Of a DNA stretch of 64,000 nt, positions 1 to 10,953 are shown piece after piece (the first letter of the stretch is position 1; each line of letters starts with the position of its first letter). The position numbers and the translations under genes are program-made. This DNA comes from Dama dama (lineage: Eukaryota; Chordata; Mammalia; Artiodactyla; Cervidae): NCBI RefSeq assembly GCF_033118175.1, contig NC_083698.1, positions 68,231,001-68,295,000 on the forward strand, in the 5' to 3' direction. A model generated the notes under the pieces. That model was not told where the DNA came from, made no database searches, and worked only from the letters and a program-made list of their open reading frames with translations.

Positions 1-821
1 ACACATGGGAGAGTTTCACATACATTTAAATATTAGCTCAGTTTAGGTTGAACTCAGAAGATGTTGATATCTGATTCAAAAGTTTTAAATGAGTACAATT
101 GTGGATCAGTCTGCTTCAGTGAATGTCTTATTTAAAACTTTTGCTTTAGTGAAGAAAAAAATTATATCTGGGTTTGGTTCAGTGTTCTACAAATAAGGAT
201 GGTTCATTCCTGTTTTTGTAAACAGGATATTTCATGCAAGTTCTAGATGTGTATATAGTAACACAAACAGGCCTTAATTATAGTTCTCTAAAAAGAAGGA
301 GAGAAAACTAAAAGTCTGTCTTGTTCCCCTTGTTGCCAGTCTGGTTTCTATCTAACCATCTTGATTAATGGGTTTTTGTGATATTTTAAAACTCTTCCTA
401 GTAATGGAGATGCCAAACTGTCCCTGGTAGACTGTCCCAGTATATTTTTCCCATGGGACATTTTCTGTGTAATTACCTGCAATTCCTCACATGGCAATTT
501 ACGTTCCTAGCCTTGTTTCCAACAGTTGTGAGAATAGTTGGCTACTGTCGTCTGTCCATTGAGCAAATGAAGAAATTCAGCTTCCTTAAGCTGAAAATAA
601 GCACACTTTTGTGCACAGACACCTAACTGACAATAGAAGGTATAATTAACTTGTCCTCAGTTTGATACCTAAGTGTCTTTAGAAGTTGCAGGTATAAGTT
701 TTAAGTAGATCTGACAGCTACACCTTCATATAAGGTACATAATGCTAGGCAATTTCAAGGAAGCTGCCCAAACACACACTTAGCAAGCTGAAGACAGGTG
801 AAGATTTGTCTGTTTTTCTAT
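1..821. other. Unassigned AT-rich DNA
   Basis: No open frame of note, no SINE or LINE signature and no simple repeat could be recognised here. It reads like single-copy intronic or intergenic sequence. It ends where the antisense L1 3' untranslated region starts. Confidence 0.4.
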
Positions 822-2085
822 AGTTGAAATATAGTTAGTTTACAATGCTGTTTGAGTTTCTGGTATACAGCAAAGTGATTCAGTTTGTATATGCGTATGT
901 ATGTATACTATTGTGTATACCTACATATATATTTTTTCATATTATTTTCCATTATTTATTACAAGATATTAGATGTAGTTCCCTGTGCTATACTGTAGGG
1001 CCTTTTTGTTTATCTCTTTTATATAGAACAGTTTGTATCTGCTAATCCCAAACTCCAAATTTATCCGTCACCATGCCCTTTCCCCTTTGGTAACCATAAA
1101 TTTGTTTTCTATGTCTGTGAGTCTGTTTCTGTTTTGTAAATAAGTTCATTTGTATCATATTTTAGATTCCACATATAAGTGATATCATATGATATTTGCC
1201 TTTGACTTACTTCACTTAGTATGATAATCAGTAGGTCCATTCATGTTGCTGCAAATGATATTTCATTCTTTTTTATGGCTGAGTAATAATACTCCATTGT
1301 ATACATGTACCAAATCTTTATCTATTTGTCTGTTGATGGACATTTAAGTTGCCTCCACCTCTTGGCTATTGTAAATAGTGCAGCTATGAACATAGGGGAG
1401 TGCATGTATCTTTCTGAATTAGAGTTTTCTCTAGATATATGCCCAGGAGTGGGACTGATGGATCAAGTGGAAACTCTACTTTTAGGTTTTTAAGAAAACC
1501 CCATACTGTTTTCTGTAGTGACTGCCCCAGTTTATATTCCAGGCAACAGTATAGGAGGGTTCCCTTTTCTCCACATCCTCGCCAACATTTACCATTCTGA
1601 CCAGTGTGAGGTGTTACCTCATTGTAGTTTTGATTTGCATTTCTCTAATAATTAGTGATGTTGAGCATCTTTTCATGTATCTTTTAGTCATCTGTATGTC
1701 TTCTCTGGAGCAATGTCTATTTAGATATCCCACCCATTTTTTTTTTTTTTTGATTGGACTGTTTTTTTGATGTTGGGCTGCATGAACTGTTTATATATTT
1801 TGGAAATTAACCCCACGTTGGTGGCACTCTTTGCAGATACTTTCTGCCAGTCTGTAGGTGTCTTTTCATTTTGTTGATAGCTTCCTTTGCTGTGCAAAAG
1901 CTTATGTTTAATTAGGTCCCATTTGTTTATTTTTGCTTTTATTTCTATGGCCTTGGGAGACTGATCTAAGAAAACATTGTTACAATTTATGTCAGAGAAT
2001 ATCTTGCCTATGTTCTCTTCTAGGAGTTTTATGGTATCAAGTTCACTATAAGTCTTTAAGCCATTCTGAATTTATTTTGAAAGGA
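822..2085 (-). mobile_element. L1 LINE, 3' part (ORF2 end plus 3' UTR), antisense
   Basis: Read on the minus strand this is the end of L1 ORF2 followed by the artiodactyl-type L1 3' UTR. On the plus strand it shows the usual antisense landmarks in order: cagcaaagtgattcag, ccctgtgctatac, ttgatggacatttaagttgc, gtgcaaaagctta and ccatttgtttatttttgc. It is 5'-truncated near 2085 and has no open frame longer than about 60 codons, so it is dead. Confidence 0.85.
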
Positions 2086-2807
2086 TATGACTCTACCTGA
2101 ATGAGTTCTCCAGTAAATGGAGATAACTGAGAATGAAAAACTCAAGAGGATGTAAACCTTCATTAGTAACAGAATACATTTTCCATATCTATTAAGTGGA
2201 TTTGGAGAGGTGGGGATGGGGGTGGGAAGGTATAGGCACATTTATAAAATGGAGGGGAAAAGACTTACGGTGAAATAGGATTATATCGACTTAGAATTTA
2301 TAAGAATTCAGACGGAGAGGATTACATTTACCTCTGGTTACTTATGAAGAGTGACTTCTCAAAGCGCATTAGTAGGACCTAGAGAATTTCAGGGGACATG
2401 TTTAGCTTGCTTAAGAAAATAAGCAGCGTTGGTTCTTCACACATGAAATGTAGATTTAAATGTCCCTTCTTCATATTTTAAAACAACTTTTCCAGGAATT
2501 TTATATGGGAAAACATTTTGTATGGGGAAACATTATTATTGATGTACTTATTTCTATGTTTAAAAGGAACAGAATATTTAAAATCTGATTTTGATATAAT
2601 GTAGTCTTTTCCAAATGCTTAATTTATTTGGACTTTACTGTATTGATGTTCTACAAAGAAATGCTTTGGGGCCGTGGCATAAAAATAAATTACAAAATAT
2701 AATCTCACTAATAGGGAAGATCTTTTCAGCCTAACCTTCAAGTAGAATGGAATAAGTGAACGGATGCTGTAAGCTGGGAATTTTTTACACAGACCCAGTT
2801 TGGATTT
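2086..2807. other. Unassigned AT-rich DNA
   Basis: Sequence between the L1 and the first Bov-tA. I see no recognisable repeat or coding frame. The short minus-strand frames near 2619-2918 run into the SINE and are chance frames. Confidence 0.35.
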
Positions 2808-3030
2808 GGGCTTCCCAGGTGGTGCTAGTGATAAAGAACCTTCCACCAATGCAGGAGATATAAGAGATGCAGGTTTGATCCCTGGGTCGAGAAGATCCCC
2901 TGGAGGAGGGCATGGCAACCCACTCCAATATTTTTACCTGGAGAATCCCATGGACAGAGTAGTCTGGCAGGCTACAGTCCATAGGGCCGCAGAGTCAGAC
3001 ACAACTGAAGTGACTTAGCACACAGGCACA
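2808..3030 (+). mobile_element. Bov-tA SINE
   Basis: Near full-length tRNA-derived ruminant SINE. It begins with gggcttcccaggtggtgcta, carries the tRNA-like block ggtttgatccctgggtcg and ends with the BovB-like tail cagagtcagacacaactgaa. The tail is shared with BovB, whose enzymes are thought to mobilise this family. Small frames across it are spurious. Confidence 0.93.
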
Positions 3031-3899
3031 TGTGTAGCACTCAGGGACTCAGTTTGGGTGAGCTAACGCCATCTTCCTTGAGTATTTACCATATGATCAC
3101 TATACTTTGGGAAAGGGACAATGTAAGACTGGCTGGATTTCTTGAAAAAGGAGGGCCAAAGATTATATAATGAGACAAGTTTATTCAGAGGGATGTGCTG
3201 TGAAGCTGACAGGAGTGGCAACTGAGGTCGAAGCCTTCAAGTTCTCCTCTGAGGTCACTCTCACCCAGCCCTCTCTCCCCGGGGGATTCGGTTGTCTTGG
3301 CCTGGACAGAGGCTCAGTGCAGTCAAGGCTGACTGAGGCTGTAGCACCGACTCTCTTCTGAAATGAGGGGATGCCCCTGTGATGGTCCCCTCATCGATTG
3401 CTCTCCTGTTTCATCTTTTGGTGAAGAGATGTCACAACATGAAATCATGAGCAGAATCCTGGCTCTCCAAAACCACAGAGCTGCTAATCTCTGACCCCAG
3501 GGCTTCATCTGTTTAGCGGTTCAACGATCCTTACTTTAAAAGCCTGACTAGCAAGATTTCAGCCCTTTCTGTCTTGAGGGAGTCTCTTTAAAATGCTATT
3601 TATAGTGCATAATCAACATAATCCTATTTGCAAGTATAGTATCATAAGTAATGAACCATTTGATTTGCAAATTTCCTAATGCCATTAATCTGACAACTTT
3701 TGTGCCAGGTCAGACTGCCTGAGAGGGCTGCCTTCACTAATAATATCTACAGGCTGATGCTTCTGTGGTTTATTTCAAGAGTGTTGTTGTGGATTATAGG
3801 AAAGGGATATTCTGGAAAAGGGGATGTTTTCTGCATCCTTTTCAGACCTTTTGTCCCAACTTGTCAAAGTCAATATTGGCAGAGGATTAGGTGTCAGAT
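3031..3899. other. Unassigned DNA between SINEs
   Basis: Mixed composition. The part from about 3200 to 3500 is more GC-rich than its surroundings. No family could be assigned, and no convincing exon was seen. Confidence 0.35.
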
Positions 3900-4018
3900 G
3901 GGCTTCCATGATACTCATGGAAGTTGGTAAAGAATCTGCCTGCAATGCAAGAGACCACGGTTCGATTCCCGGGTCGAGAAAATCCCCTGGAGAAGGGATA
4001 GGCTACCCACTCTAGTAT
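3900..4018 (+). mobile_element. Bov-tA SINE, partial unit
   Basis: A partial Bov-tA head (aagaatctgcctgcaatgca, then cccgggtcgagaaaatcccc) that stops at the agtattct motif. It is followed at once by a second, longer unit, which gives a head-to-tail dimer. The same arrangement appears at 49018-49345. Confidence 0.85.
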
Positions 4019-4215
4019 TCTTGGGTTTCCCTTGTGGCTCAGCTGGTAAAGAATCTGCCTGCAATGAGGGAGACCTGTGTTCGATCCCTGGGTTGGGACG
4101 ATCACCTGGAGAAGGGAAAGGCTACCCACTCCAGTATTCTGGCCTGGAGAATTCCATGGACTGTATAGTCCATTGGGTTGCAAAGAGTTGGACAGAACTG
4201 AGTGACTTTCCCTTT
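4019..4215 (+). mobile_element. Bov-tA SINE, second unit of dimer
   Basis: It starts with gggtttcccttgtggctcag and runs to the BovB-like tail agagttggacagaactgagt. It lies in tandem with the partial unit immediately upstream. Confidence 0.9.
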
Positions 4216-4636
4216 CTTCTTCTTCTAGGTGTCAGATAACAAGGTTTGACCTCAGATTTAGCCCCTACAAGGCTATATGATCTTGGACCAGGCACTTAAC
4301 TTCTGAGGAGACTGAGCTAACTGGACACTGCATGACACTGTCCTCCAGGAAGATCTCCCCCAAATCCCAGGATGAACGCCTCTGGCCATACTCCACAGTT
4401 CTCCATGTATGTGCTTCTCTCATATAACCGATGACATTAAAGCTCTTCATTTACAGAATTGTTGACCTCAAACTGACTGCCAATTATTTTTCCAGCAAAA
4501 ATGGGTTTATTTGAGATCAGTAAAGAATTGCAATTCAGGGTCTGTAACCAGGGCAAGCTAAATGTAAAGCCCATGCAAGTCCCGCACTACAAGGAGAGGA
4601 GAACTCTTTTACAGAGAGAAAAAGGAGGTTGGGGGG
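4216..4636. other. Unassigned; possible old LTR part
   Basis: From about 4500 the sequence may belong to a degraded LTR that continues on the far side of the next Bov-tA (to about 5100). I recall similar antisense LTR text but could not fix a family, so this is tentative. Confidence 0.25.
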
Positions 4637-4825
4637 CTTCCCTGGTGGCTCAGACTGTAAAGGATCTGCCTGCCATGTGGGAGACCTGGGTTCGATCTCC
4701 GGGTTGGGACGATCCCCTGGAGAAGGGAAAGGCTATCCACTCCAGTATTCTAGCCTGGAGGAGTCCATGGACTGTATAGTCCATGGGGTCCATAAAGAGT
4801 CGGACAGAACTGAGCGACTTTAATT
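4637..4825 (+). mobile_element. Bov-tA SINE
   Basis: It begins ggcttccctggtggctcaga, carries ggttcgatctccgggttggg and ends with gagtcggacagaactgagcg. It sits inside the possible LTR remnant. Confidence 0.92.
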
Positions 4826-4996
4826 TTCAAATGAAGTTAGGGGGAGCTATAGCAAACAGTCAGTTGGAGTTTGAAGGATAATGCCTTTTCATTGGTTGAG
4901 TTGTGACAGTCTCTCATTGGCCAAGAACTTGCCAGGCAAAAAGAAGTCTTTCTTCTTCCTGCTGGGCTCTGAGTGAGAGTTGCCACTTCTGGCCTC

Positions 4997-5056
4997 CTGC
5001 CTCTATTTTTTTTTTTTTCTTTTCTTTTTTTTTTTTTATTTTTCTGCCTCTATTTT
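4997..5056 (-). repeat. T-rich tail-only insertion with 13-bp target duplication
   Basis: The 13-mer ctgcctctatttt occurs at 4997-5009 and again at 5044-5056. Between them lies only a T-rich run with a few C and one A (5010-5043). Removing one copy plus the run restores a continuous sequence. On the minus strand the target reads aatt/aaaatagagg, the L1-endonuclease-type TT/AAAA site. This is best read as a retroinsertion consisting only of a poly(A) tail. Confidence 0.75.
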
Positions 5057-5284
5057 AATTGAGGTTTCTGTTTATTAATTTTTACCATCATTTTCTACTC
5101 ACTCCAGTGCAAGCTCTGTGAGGGCAGGGACTTTGTTATTTAATTGGTCACTGTTCCTACCCTTTTCTGCAAAAAGGAGTGACCACCTCCAGATTCTCCC
5201 CACTAGGCATTTCTGTGTGCAGCTTGGTTCAATAAATCTTACTCACTGGTCTCAACCTTATTCAAAGTGAACATCAAGCTATTA
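5057..5284. other. Unassigned; weak L2-like 3' end
   Basis: Around 5108-5150 the text gagggcagggactttgttat resembles the 3' end of L2 elements on the plus strand. The rest could not be assigned. Confidence 0.25.
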
Positions 5285-5620
5285 CTATCTATTGGTGTTT
5301 TTAAACTTCACACATAAAATATCAAACATGTAATATGTGCTCATTGTTTAAAAAAAATTAAAATACAAATAAGTAAGTTAGAAGATAAAAGTACTATACT
5401 TTTATTATTCAGAAATAATTACATTTTTACATTTTGCTATATCTCCTTTCTCTACAAATCTTCCTTAAAAAAATGCAGATTCTCTTCTGTAACTTGCTTT
5501 TTTTCACTTCGCAGTACACTGTAAACACCTTTCTATGTCAATAAAAACTTTTCTTCACCACTACTGATTAATTTTTCTGGGACAGACAACTGAGTTGTGT
5601 TTTTTTCCAACCTCTTTCTT
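5285..5620 (-). mobile_element. Probable old L1M fragment, antisense
   Basis: AT-rich text with taacttgctttttttcactt and caataaaaacttttcttc resembles the antisense 3' UTR of old mammalian L1M elements. A better preserved copy of the same region is at about 22060-22340. It is diverged, so the family is tentative. Confidence 0.45.
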
Positions 5621-6036
5621 TGTAGACCTAGATAAGACACAATCTTGGATGCCTTTAGAATTTAGATTTGTTTTGAAAATACTGTTGTTTCCCTTAACAT
5701 CTCAAACAACCATTTCCCACAGAAGATATCTAGTAGAAAATATTTTCTACCATTTGGGTATCTATTCCATTTTATGTATAGTATTTTGAACACAACAGGA
5801 GATTTAAGGATAAAGGATCACACCAGATTGGATTCCTATAGTTGTGTTAACACTAACCAGCCTGCACTTAGATACAAAATTTTCTTGGGAGATTTTCCAT
5901 AAATAGTCTGAATTCTGTGCATAGGATATGTGAAACAATGGTACTCAGCTATCAAAGGGCAGAAAACTGTATATAAAAATTATACAAATAAACTCAGCAT
6001 TTAACCTAAATTGTAGTCTAGAAATTTAGACTAGAC
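5621..6036. other. Unassigned AT-rich DNA
   Basis: Nothing recognisable. It may be a continuation of the old L1M text upstream. Confidence 0.3.
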
Positions 6037-6241
6037 AAACCCTATTGCATCAGTCATATCTGACTCTGTGCTGACACTATGGACTGTAGCCTGACAGGCT
6101 CCTCCGTCCAGGCAAGAATACTTGAGTGGGTTGCCATTTCCTCCTCCAGGGGATCTTCCCAACCTAGGGGTCAAAGCCGAGTCTCTTATACCTCCTGCAT
6201 TGGCAGGCGGGTCCTTTACCAGTAGTGCCATCTGGGAACCA
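6037..6241 (-). mobile_element. Bov-tA SINE, antisense
   Basis: Antisense Bov-tA landmarks in order: tcagtcatatctgactctgt, ggctcctccgtccaggcaag, gggttgccatttcctcctcc and cctgcattggcaggcgggtc. The 3' tail is at the left end. Confidence 0.92.
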
Positions 6242-6560
6242 ATGCACCAACAAATCTGCTGCCTGATCCTTGTAAAGCATAGAAAGAGATATAAAATCAA
6301 TTTCAAAAATCACCAGATATATCTGTGGGGATTGTCAGATTATCCATGAGACTCCTGAATTACCAAGAGATTCTGGATGGAGACATTTTCCTTTTCCCAT
6401 GCAACTCCCCACTTCTGCAAACAAAATTTCCAGGAACTCTGGAAGCCACCTGCCATACTGGGCTACTAATACTAATACTGAATACTAACACCGCGCGGTT
6501 TTAGTCTGATCTCTTGCAGGTCATCACTTGCTACCCTGTGGATTGTGGGAAATTTCATAG
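6242..6560. other. Unassigned DNA
   Basis: No repeat or coding signal seen. Confidence 0.3.
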
Positions 6561-7475
6561 TTACAGACTTACCCGAGTGCTTGTATTGTGCTTCAGTACA
6601 CATCTATCCTTGCCTAACATCTTTAATGCATTCCTGGAAACTCTGCCACTAAGTACAAAGCTGTTAAGTGAAAAAATGCTTTACTTCATCTTAATGGAAA
6701 AATTATGATTAATTTCACAAGCAATCAGAGACACCTAACCATATTTCACTAACCAACATGAAAACATTTCATGATAAAGACAAAGTTATCTAAGTAATAT
6801 ACAACAATATGAAAATAAATTAATACAAATTAATAAATTGTAGACAGAAAGTAACGAAAGTCTATCAAGGGAGGGAGAAAAGTCTGCTAGTAGTTGTGGT
6901 GGATGGGGGAGGTGTACAGAGCATGGAAGAGGGGATGTCAGGTGATTGACTCACGCAACATTTCTGGGCTCAGGAGTGCCCTCAAATTCATGTAACAATA
7001 AAATTAAAGCACAGAAAAATACCTGTGCAGCAATATAAAGCTGAGAAGCTTTGGAGGCGTATAAAAATGGCACATGCTCATCACAGACTGAGTAGGCATT
7101 GAAGTGGCTACTTTCTTGTCCTAGTCACTCAGCGGACACACAAAGGCAAGATGTTTCAGGTCCATCCAACCAAGGGGCACAATTCAGATTTGTTTCACAT
7201 GATATTTGTTAACTGGAAACTTTTGTACTGAATAAATGGATGAGTGTTTTTGACTTAAACCAAAATGTCGAAACAGTACTTCCCGTGGTGTGTTTATTTA
7301 GTGTGTTTTCGAATGAAAAAGGCGTTATTCCAAAAAAAAAAAAACCCAAAAATTCAAAAAAGGCGTTATTGCCTGAAAACTGGTTTCACTTTTCAAAAGC
7401 CATTATGGTGAAATGTCATTAGCCAGAAGTCTGTCAGTTAAGTCTGGACAAATATACTGTAGTCTGAGGCATGTT
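6561..7475. repeat. Probable ancient DNA-transposon-like remnant
   Basis: Two flanks contain recurring taagtgaaaa/ttaactgg-type phrases that I associate with old mammalian nonautonomous DNA transposons, separated by less typical sequence. The terminal repeats could not be aligned by eye and no family name is offered. It is interrupted by the A-rich insertion at 7316-7370. Confidence 0.3.
7316..7370 (+). repeat. A-rich short insertion with 14-bp target duplication
   Basis: The 14-mer aaaaaggcgttatt occurs at 7316-7329 and at 7357-7370. The 27 bases between them are A-rich (a 13-A run, ccc, then aaaaattca). Removing one unit restores continuous sequence. The target is TG/AAAA, close to the L1 endonuclease preference. 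It looks like a tail-only retroinsertion on the plus strand. Confidence 0.65.
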
Positions 7476-8869
7476 TGGTCCTTTAGAAGTAAGTAATGTA
7501 GTTCTGGATGTTTCCTTTGTATGGGTCATTTCACCCATCTTGCTAGACGCCAGGATTTCTCATAATGAGCTTGCTTTTTAAATTTTTCTAATTTTAATTT
7601 ACATTAAAGAGACAGTTTACTGGTAGCTCAAAGACTGATATGAGTACTAGATGGATGTAAGATAACAGTGGAATGCATAATGAATCCACAAAAAGGTTAT
7701 AGAAAAGTACATGGCAGTTATCACGTTTTTCAGGAACAGTTGAGTCTCACCAAATGGCAGCAATCATTTACTGTTTCAGCCAGCCCTTTGTTGCTATGTT
7801 AATGGCTCAGCCTATCTGCAGTCATTTTCACATTTTCAGCCATTTAGGCATTCCATTTTGTTAGAGCATGGAGACTTTTGGCATGAGGAAATAAAAATTC
7901 CTTAAATATGATTTGCTAATTGCTTGACATTAGCTGCTAAATAATCAGAGTGGCACCTTTAGTAAGGGAGTGAAGGATGAAGCTGAATGCTAAAACAGAT
8001 GCTCTCCCTGACTTTCAGAAGACTAGACTGCATTTTCTAAGCAAAGACTAAACCTCTGGTCTTTTCATTTTAAAAATATGATTACTATGTGTTGACCAAG
8101 TCAGAAACAGAATAAAGCAGCAAGGAGTAATTTTAATTTTGCCATTCAACATGTGAGAAGTAGGAAATAATATGTCTCCTTTTAAAAATGAAAACACTGG
8201 TTAAGACTCTAAAATAAAGCATTCTTTCCACAGTAATACAAGCAGCCTACTAACCTCCTACAAACTCAAACTAGCTACAAGGGGGCAAGTGACCTCCAGT
8301 GATATTGTTTTGGAGGGGAAAGGGGGATGGAGCTTGGAGGGCAGACTATAATAAAGGTCTTGTCTTGCTACTCTGCATTTTTACCTTGAATTTATTAGGT
8401 GTATGCTTTTTCTTTCCGTAATACATTATGCACTCCCTCTAGTGTCAGAATTTGTATATGATCCGAAACCTAGTTTGACAAAGTGCTGCTATAAACATAG
8501 GAGTAAGGTTCAGGCTCCTAATTATGCCATATTTCAAAAATATTAAAGGCCACCTAATAACATGAGGAACAGCCCTGCATGAAGCTGCTCTGGCTCAGAA
8601 AAGAATTCATATTTTAACCTGTGTTATGAAGAGACCTCTTCCAAACCTCTCTCCTCCCCAAAGTGACCTATAAATAAGCTGAGAGCTTTATTAAAGCTTT
8701 AAATTCCTTTAATAATCTGAAGTATTTATTAAATTCTAAATTCTGTCACAAAAAAAATAATTTCACATAAAAACAAAAAAATGACCAGAGATGAAAGAAA
8801 ACCTCAACTAGGAAGTAAAGCCTGCGGGAACATCATAAAATGAGTGGTCGTCAAGACTCGCAGAAGTTT
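7476..8869. other. Repeat-poor AT-rich stretch
   Basis: About 1.4 kb with no SINE, LINE or LTR signature that I can identify. It holds several TAAT-rich motifs (for example gctaattgcttgacattagc near 7914). A weak CTCF-like match in reverse (ccctctagtgt) lies near 8435. No coding signal. It is a candidate for conserved non-coding DNA. Confidence 0.35.
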
Positions 8870-8879
8870 ATTAGCTATT
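8870..8879. repeat. Target site duplication, left copy
   Basis: The sequence attagctatt is repeated perfectly at 10944-10953 and bounds the 5'-inverted BovB insertion. Confidence 0.85.
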
Positions 8880-8906
8880 CCTGTACAGTTGTTCTGTGTA
8901 TTCTTG

Positions 8907-9296
8907 CTACCTCTTCTCAGTATCTTCTGCTTCTGTTAGGTCCTTACCATTTCTATCCTTTATTGAGCCCATCTTTGCATGAAATGTTCCCTGGGTATCT
9001 CTAATTTTCTTGAAGAGCTTTTTAGTCTTTCCCATTCTATTGTTATCCTCTCTTTCTTTGCACTGATCACTGAGGAAGGCTATCTTATGTCTCCTAGCTA
9101 TTCTTTTGAACTCTGCATCCAAATGGGTATATCTTTCCTTTTCTCTTTTGCCTTTCACTTCTCTTCTTTTCACAAATATTTGTAAGGCCTCCTGAGACAA
9201 CCATTTTGGCTTTTTGCATTTCTTTTTCTTGGGGATAGTCTTGATCCCTGCCTCCTGTACAATATCATGAACCTCCATCCATAGTTCATTAGGCAT
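8907..9296 (-). pseudogene. BovB ORF fragment: endonuclease-RT linker
   Basis: A 129-codon remnant of BovB ORF2 between the endonuclease and RT domains. It contains the basic run KKKKCKKPKWLS and the motif KKIRDTQGTFHAKMG. It belongs to the same 5'-inverted insertion as 9714-10400 and is separated from it by stops and frameshifts. It ends near the internal priming point of the inverted arm. Only a fossil. Confidence 0.88.
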
Positions 9297-9713
9297 TCTG
9301 TCTATCAGATCTTAACCCTTGAATCTATTCGTTACTTCCACTGTACAATCGTAAGGGATTTGATTTAGGTCATACCTGAATGGTCTCATGGTTTCCCTAC
9401 TTTCTGCTAATTTAAGTCTGAATTTGGCAATAAGGAGTTCATGATCTGAGCCACAGTCAGCTCCCAGTCTTGTTTTTGCTGACTGTATAGAGCTTCTCCA
9501 TCTTTGGCTACAAAGAAGATAATCAATCTGATTTCGTTATTGACCACCTGGTGATGTCCATGTGTAGAGTCTTCTCTTGTGTTGTTGGAAGAGAGTGTTT
9601 GCTATCTTGGCAAAACTCTATTAGCCTTTGCCCTGCTTCATTCTGTACTCCAAGGCCAAATTTGCCTGTTACTCCATGTGTTTCTTGACTTCCTACTTTT
9701 GCATTCCAATCCC

Positions 9714-10400
9714 CTATAATGAAAAGGACATCTTTTTGGTTAGTTCAGGAAGGTCTTGTAGGTCTTCATAGAACGGTTCAACTTCAGCTTCTTCAGCATT
9801 ACTGGTCAGGGCATAGACTTGGGTTACTGTGATATTGAATGGTTTGCCTTGGAAATGAACAGAGATCATTCTTTCATTTATGAGATTGCATCCAAGTATT
9901 GCATTTTGGACTCTTTTGTTGACTATAAGGCCTACTCCATTTCTTCTAAGGGATTCTTGCCCACAGTAGTAGATATAATAATCATCTGAGTTAAATTCAC
10001 CCATTCCAGTCCATTTTAGTTCGTTGATTCCTAAAATGTCGATGTTCACTCTTGTCATCTCCTGTTTGACCACTTCCAATTTGCCTTGATTCATGGACCT
10101 AACATTCCAGGTTCCTATGCAATATTGCTCTTTACAGCATTGGACCTTGCTTCCATCACCAGTCACATCCACAACTGGATGTTGTTTTTGCTTTGGCTCC
10201 ATCTCTTCATTCTTTCTGGAGTTATTTTTCCACCGATCTCCAGTAGCATGTTGGGCACCTACTGACCTGCGGAGATCATCTATCAGTGTCCTATCTTTTT
10301 GCCTCTTCATACTGTTCATGGGGTTCTCAAAGCAAGAATTCTGAAGTGGTTTGCCATTCCCTTCTCCAGTGGACCACATTTTGTCAGACCTGTCCACCAT
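9714..10400 (-). pseudogene. BovB ORF fragment: leader and endonuclease N-terminal part
   Basis: This is a 228-codon frame from an RTE-type LINE. Its N-terminal half is a lysine/glutamate-rich leader. The apurinic-type endonuclease domain begins at about residue 93 (CIGTWNVRSM). The likely catalytic Glu is kept in INELKWTG (about residue 127). The frame is lost shortly after residue 220 by a small deletion. Continuing upstream on the plus strand (about 9690-9712), the GDWNAKVG catalytic motif is still readable in another frame. No functional protein is expected. The neighbour at 8907-9296 is the next piece of the same ORF. Confidence 0.88.
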
Positions 10401-10538
10401 GACCCGTCCATCTTGGGTGGCCCCACACAGAATGGCTTAGTTTCATTGAGTTAGACAAGGCTGTGGTCCATGTGATTAGATTGGTTAGTTTTCTGTGACT
10501 GTGGTTTCAGTCTGTCTGTCCTCTGATGCCCTCTCTCG

Positions 10539-10943
10539 TTGGACTATAAAGAAAGCTAAGTGCTAAAGAATTGATGCTTTTGAATTGTGGCGTTGGAGAA
10601 GACTTTTGAGAGTCCCTTGGACTGCAAGGAGATCCGAGTAGTCCATCTAAAGGAGATCAGTCCTGAGTGTTCATTAGAAGGACTGATGTTGAAGCTGAAA
10701 CTCCAATACTTTGGCCACATGATGCAAAGAGCTGACTCATTTGAAAAGACCCTGATGCTGGGAAAGATTGAAGGCAGGAGGAGAAGGGGATGACAGAGGA
10801 TGAGATGGCTGGATGGTATCACTGACTCAATGAACATGAGTTTGGGTAAACTCCAGGAGTTGGTGATGGACAGGGAGGCCTGGCGTGCTACGGTCCATGG
10901 GGTTGCAAAGAGTTGGAAATGACTGAGCAACTGAACTGAACTG
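10539..10943 (+). mobile_element. BovB LINE 3' end, sense arm of 5'-inverted insertion
   Basis: Sense BovB tail. Landmarks are ttggactataaagaaagcta, cccttggactgcaaggagat, gaaggcaggaggagaagggg and a terminal gaactgaactga. It abuts the inverted arm at about 10538. The right target duplication follows at once. Confidence 0.93.
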
Positions 10944-10953
10944 ATTAGCTATT
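10944..10953. repeat. Target site duplication, right copy
   Basis: attagctatt, identical to 8870-8879. Confidence 0.85.

Larger units (their letters stand above)
8880..10538 (-). mobile_element. BovB (RTE) LINE, inverted 5' segment
   Basis: Read on the minus strand this runs from the BovB 5' region through the endonuclease domain to the linker before reverse transcriptase. It joins at about 10538 to the 3' end of BovB in the opposite orientation. The inner RT-coding part is absent. The outer end (8880) is the internal position and the junction is the 5' end, as twin priming predicts. Perfect 10-bp duplications flank the whole unit. Confidence 0.9.

Noticed and set aside
1735..1775. T run at 1738-1751 as a tail-only insertion
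   Set aside because: No duplicated flanks, and a T run at this point is normal for antisense L1.
8430..8447. Reverse CTCF-like word ccctctagtgt
   Set aside because: Only about 11 of 14 core positions fit. Too weak to list as a site.
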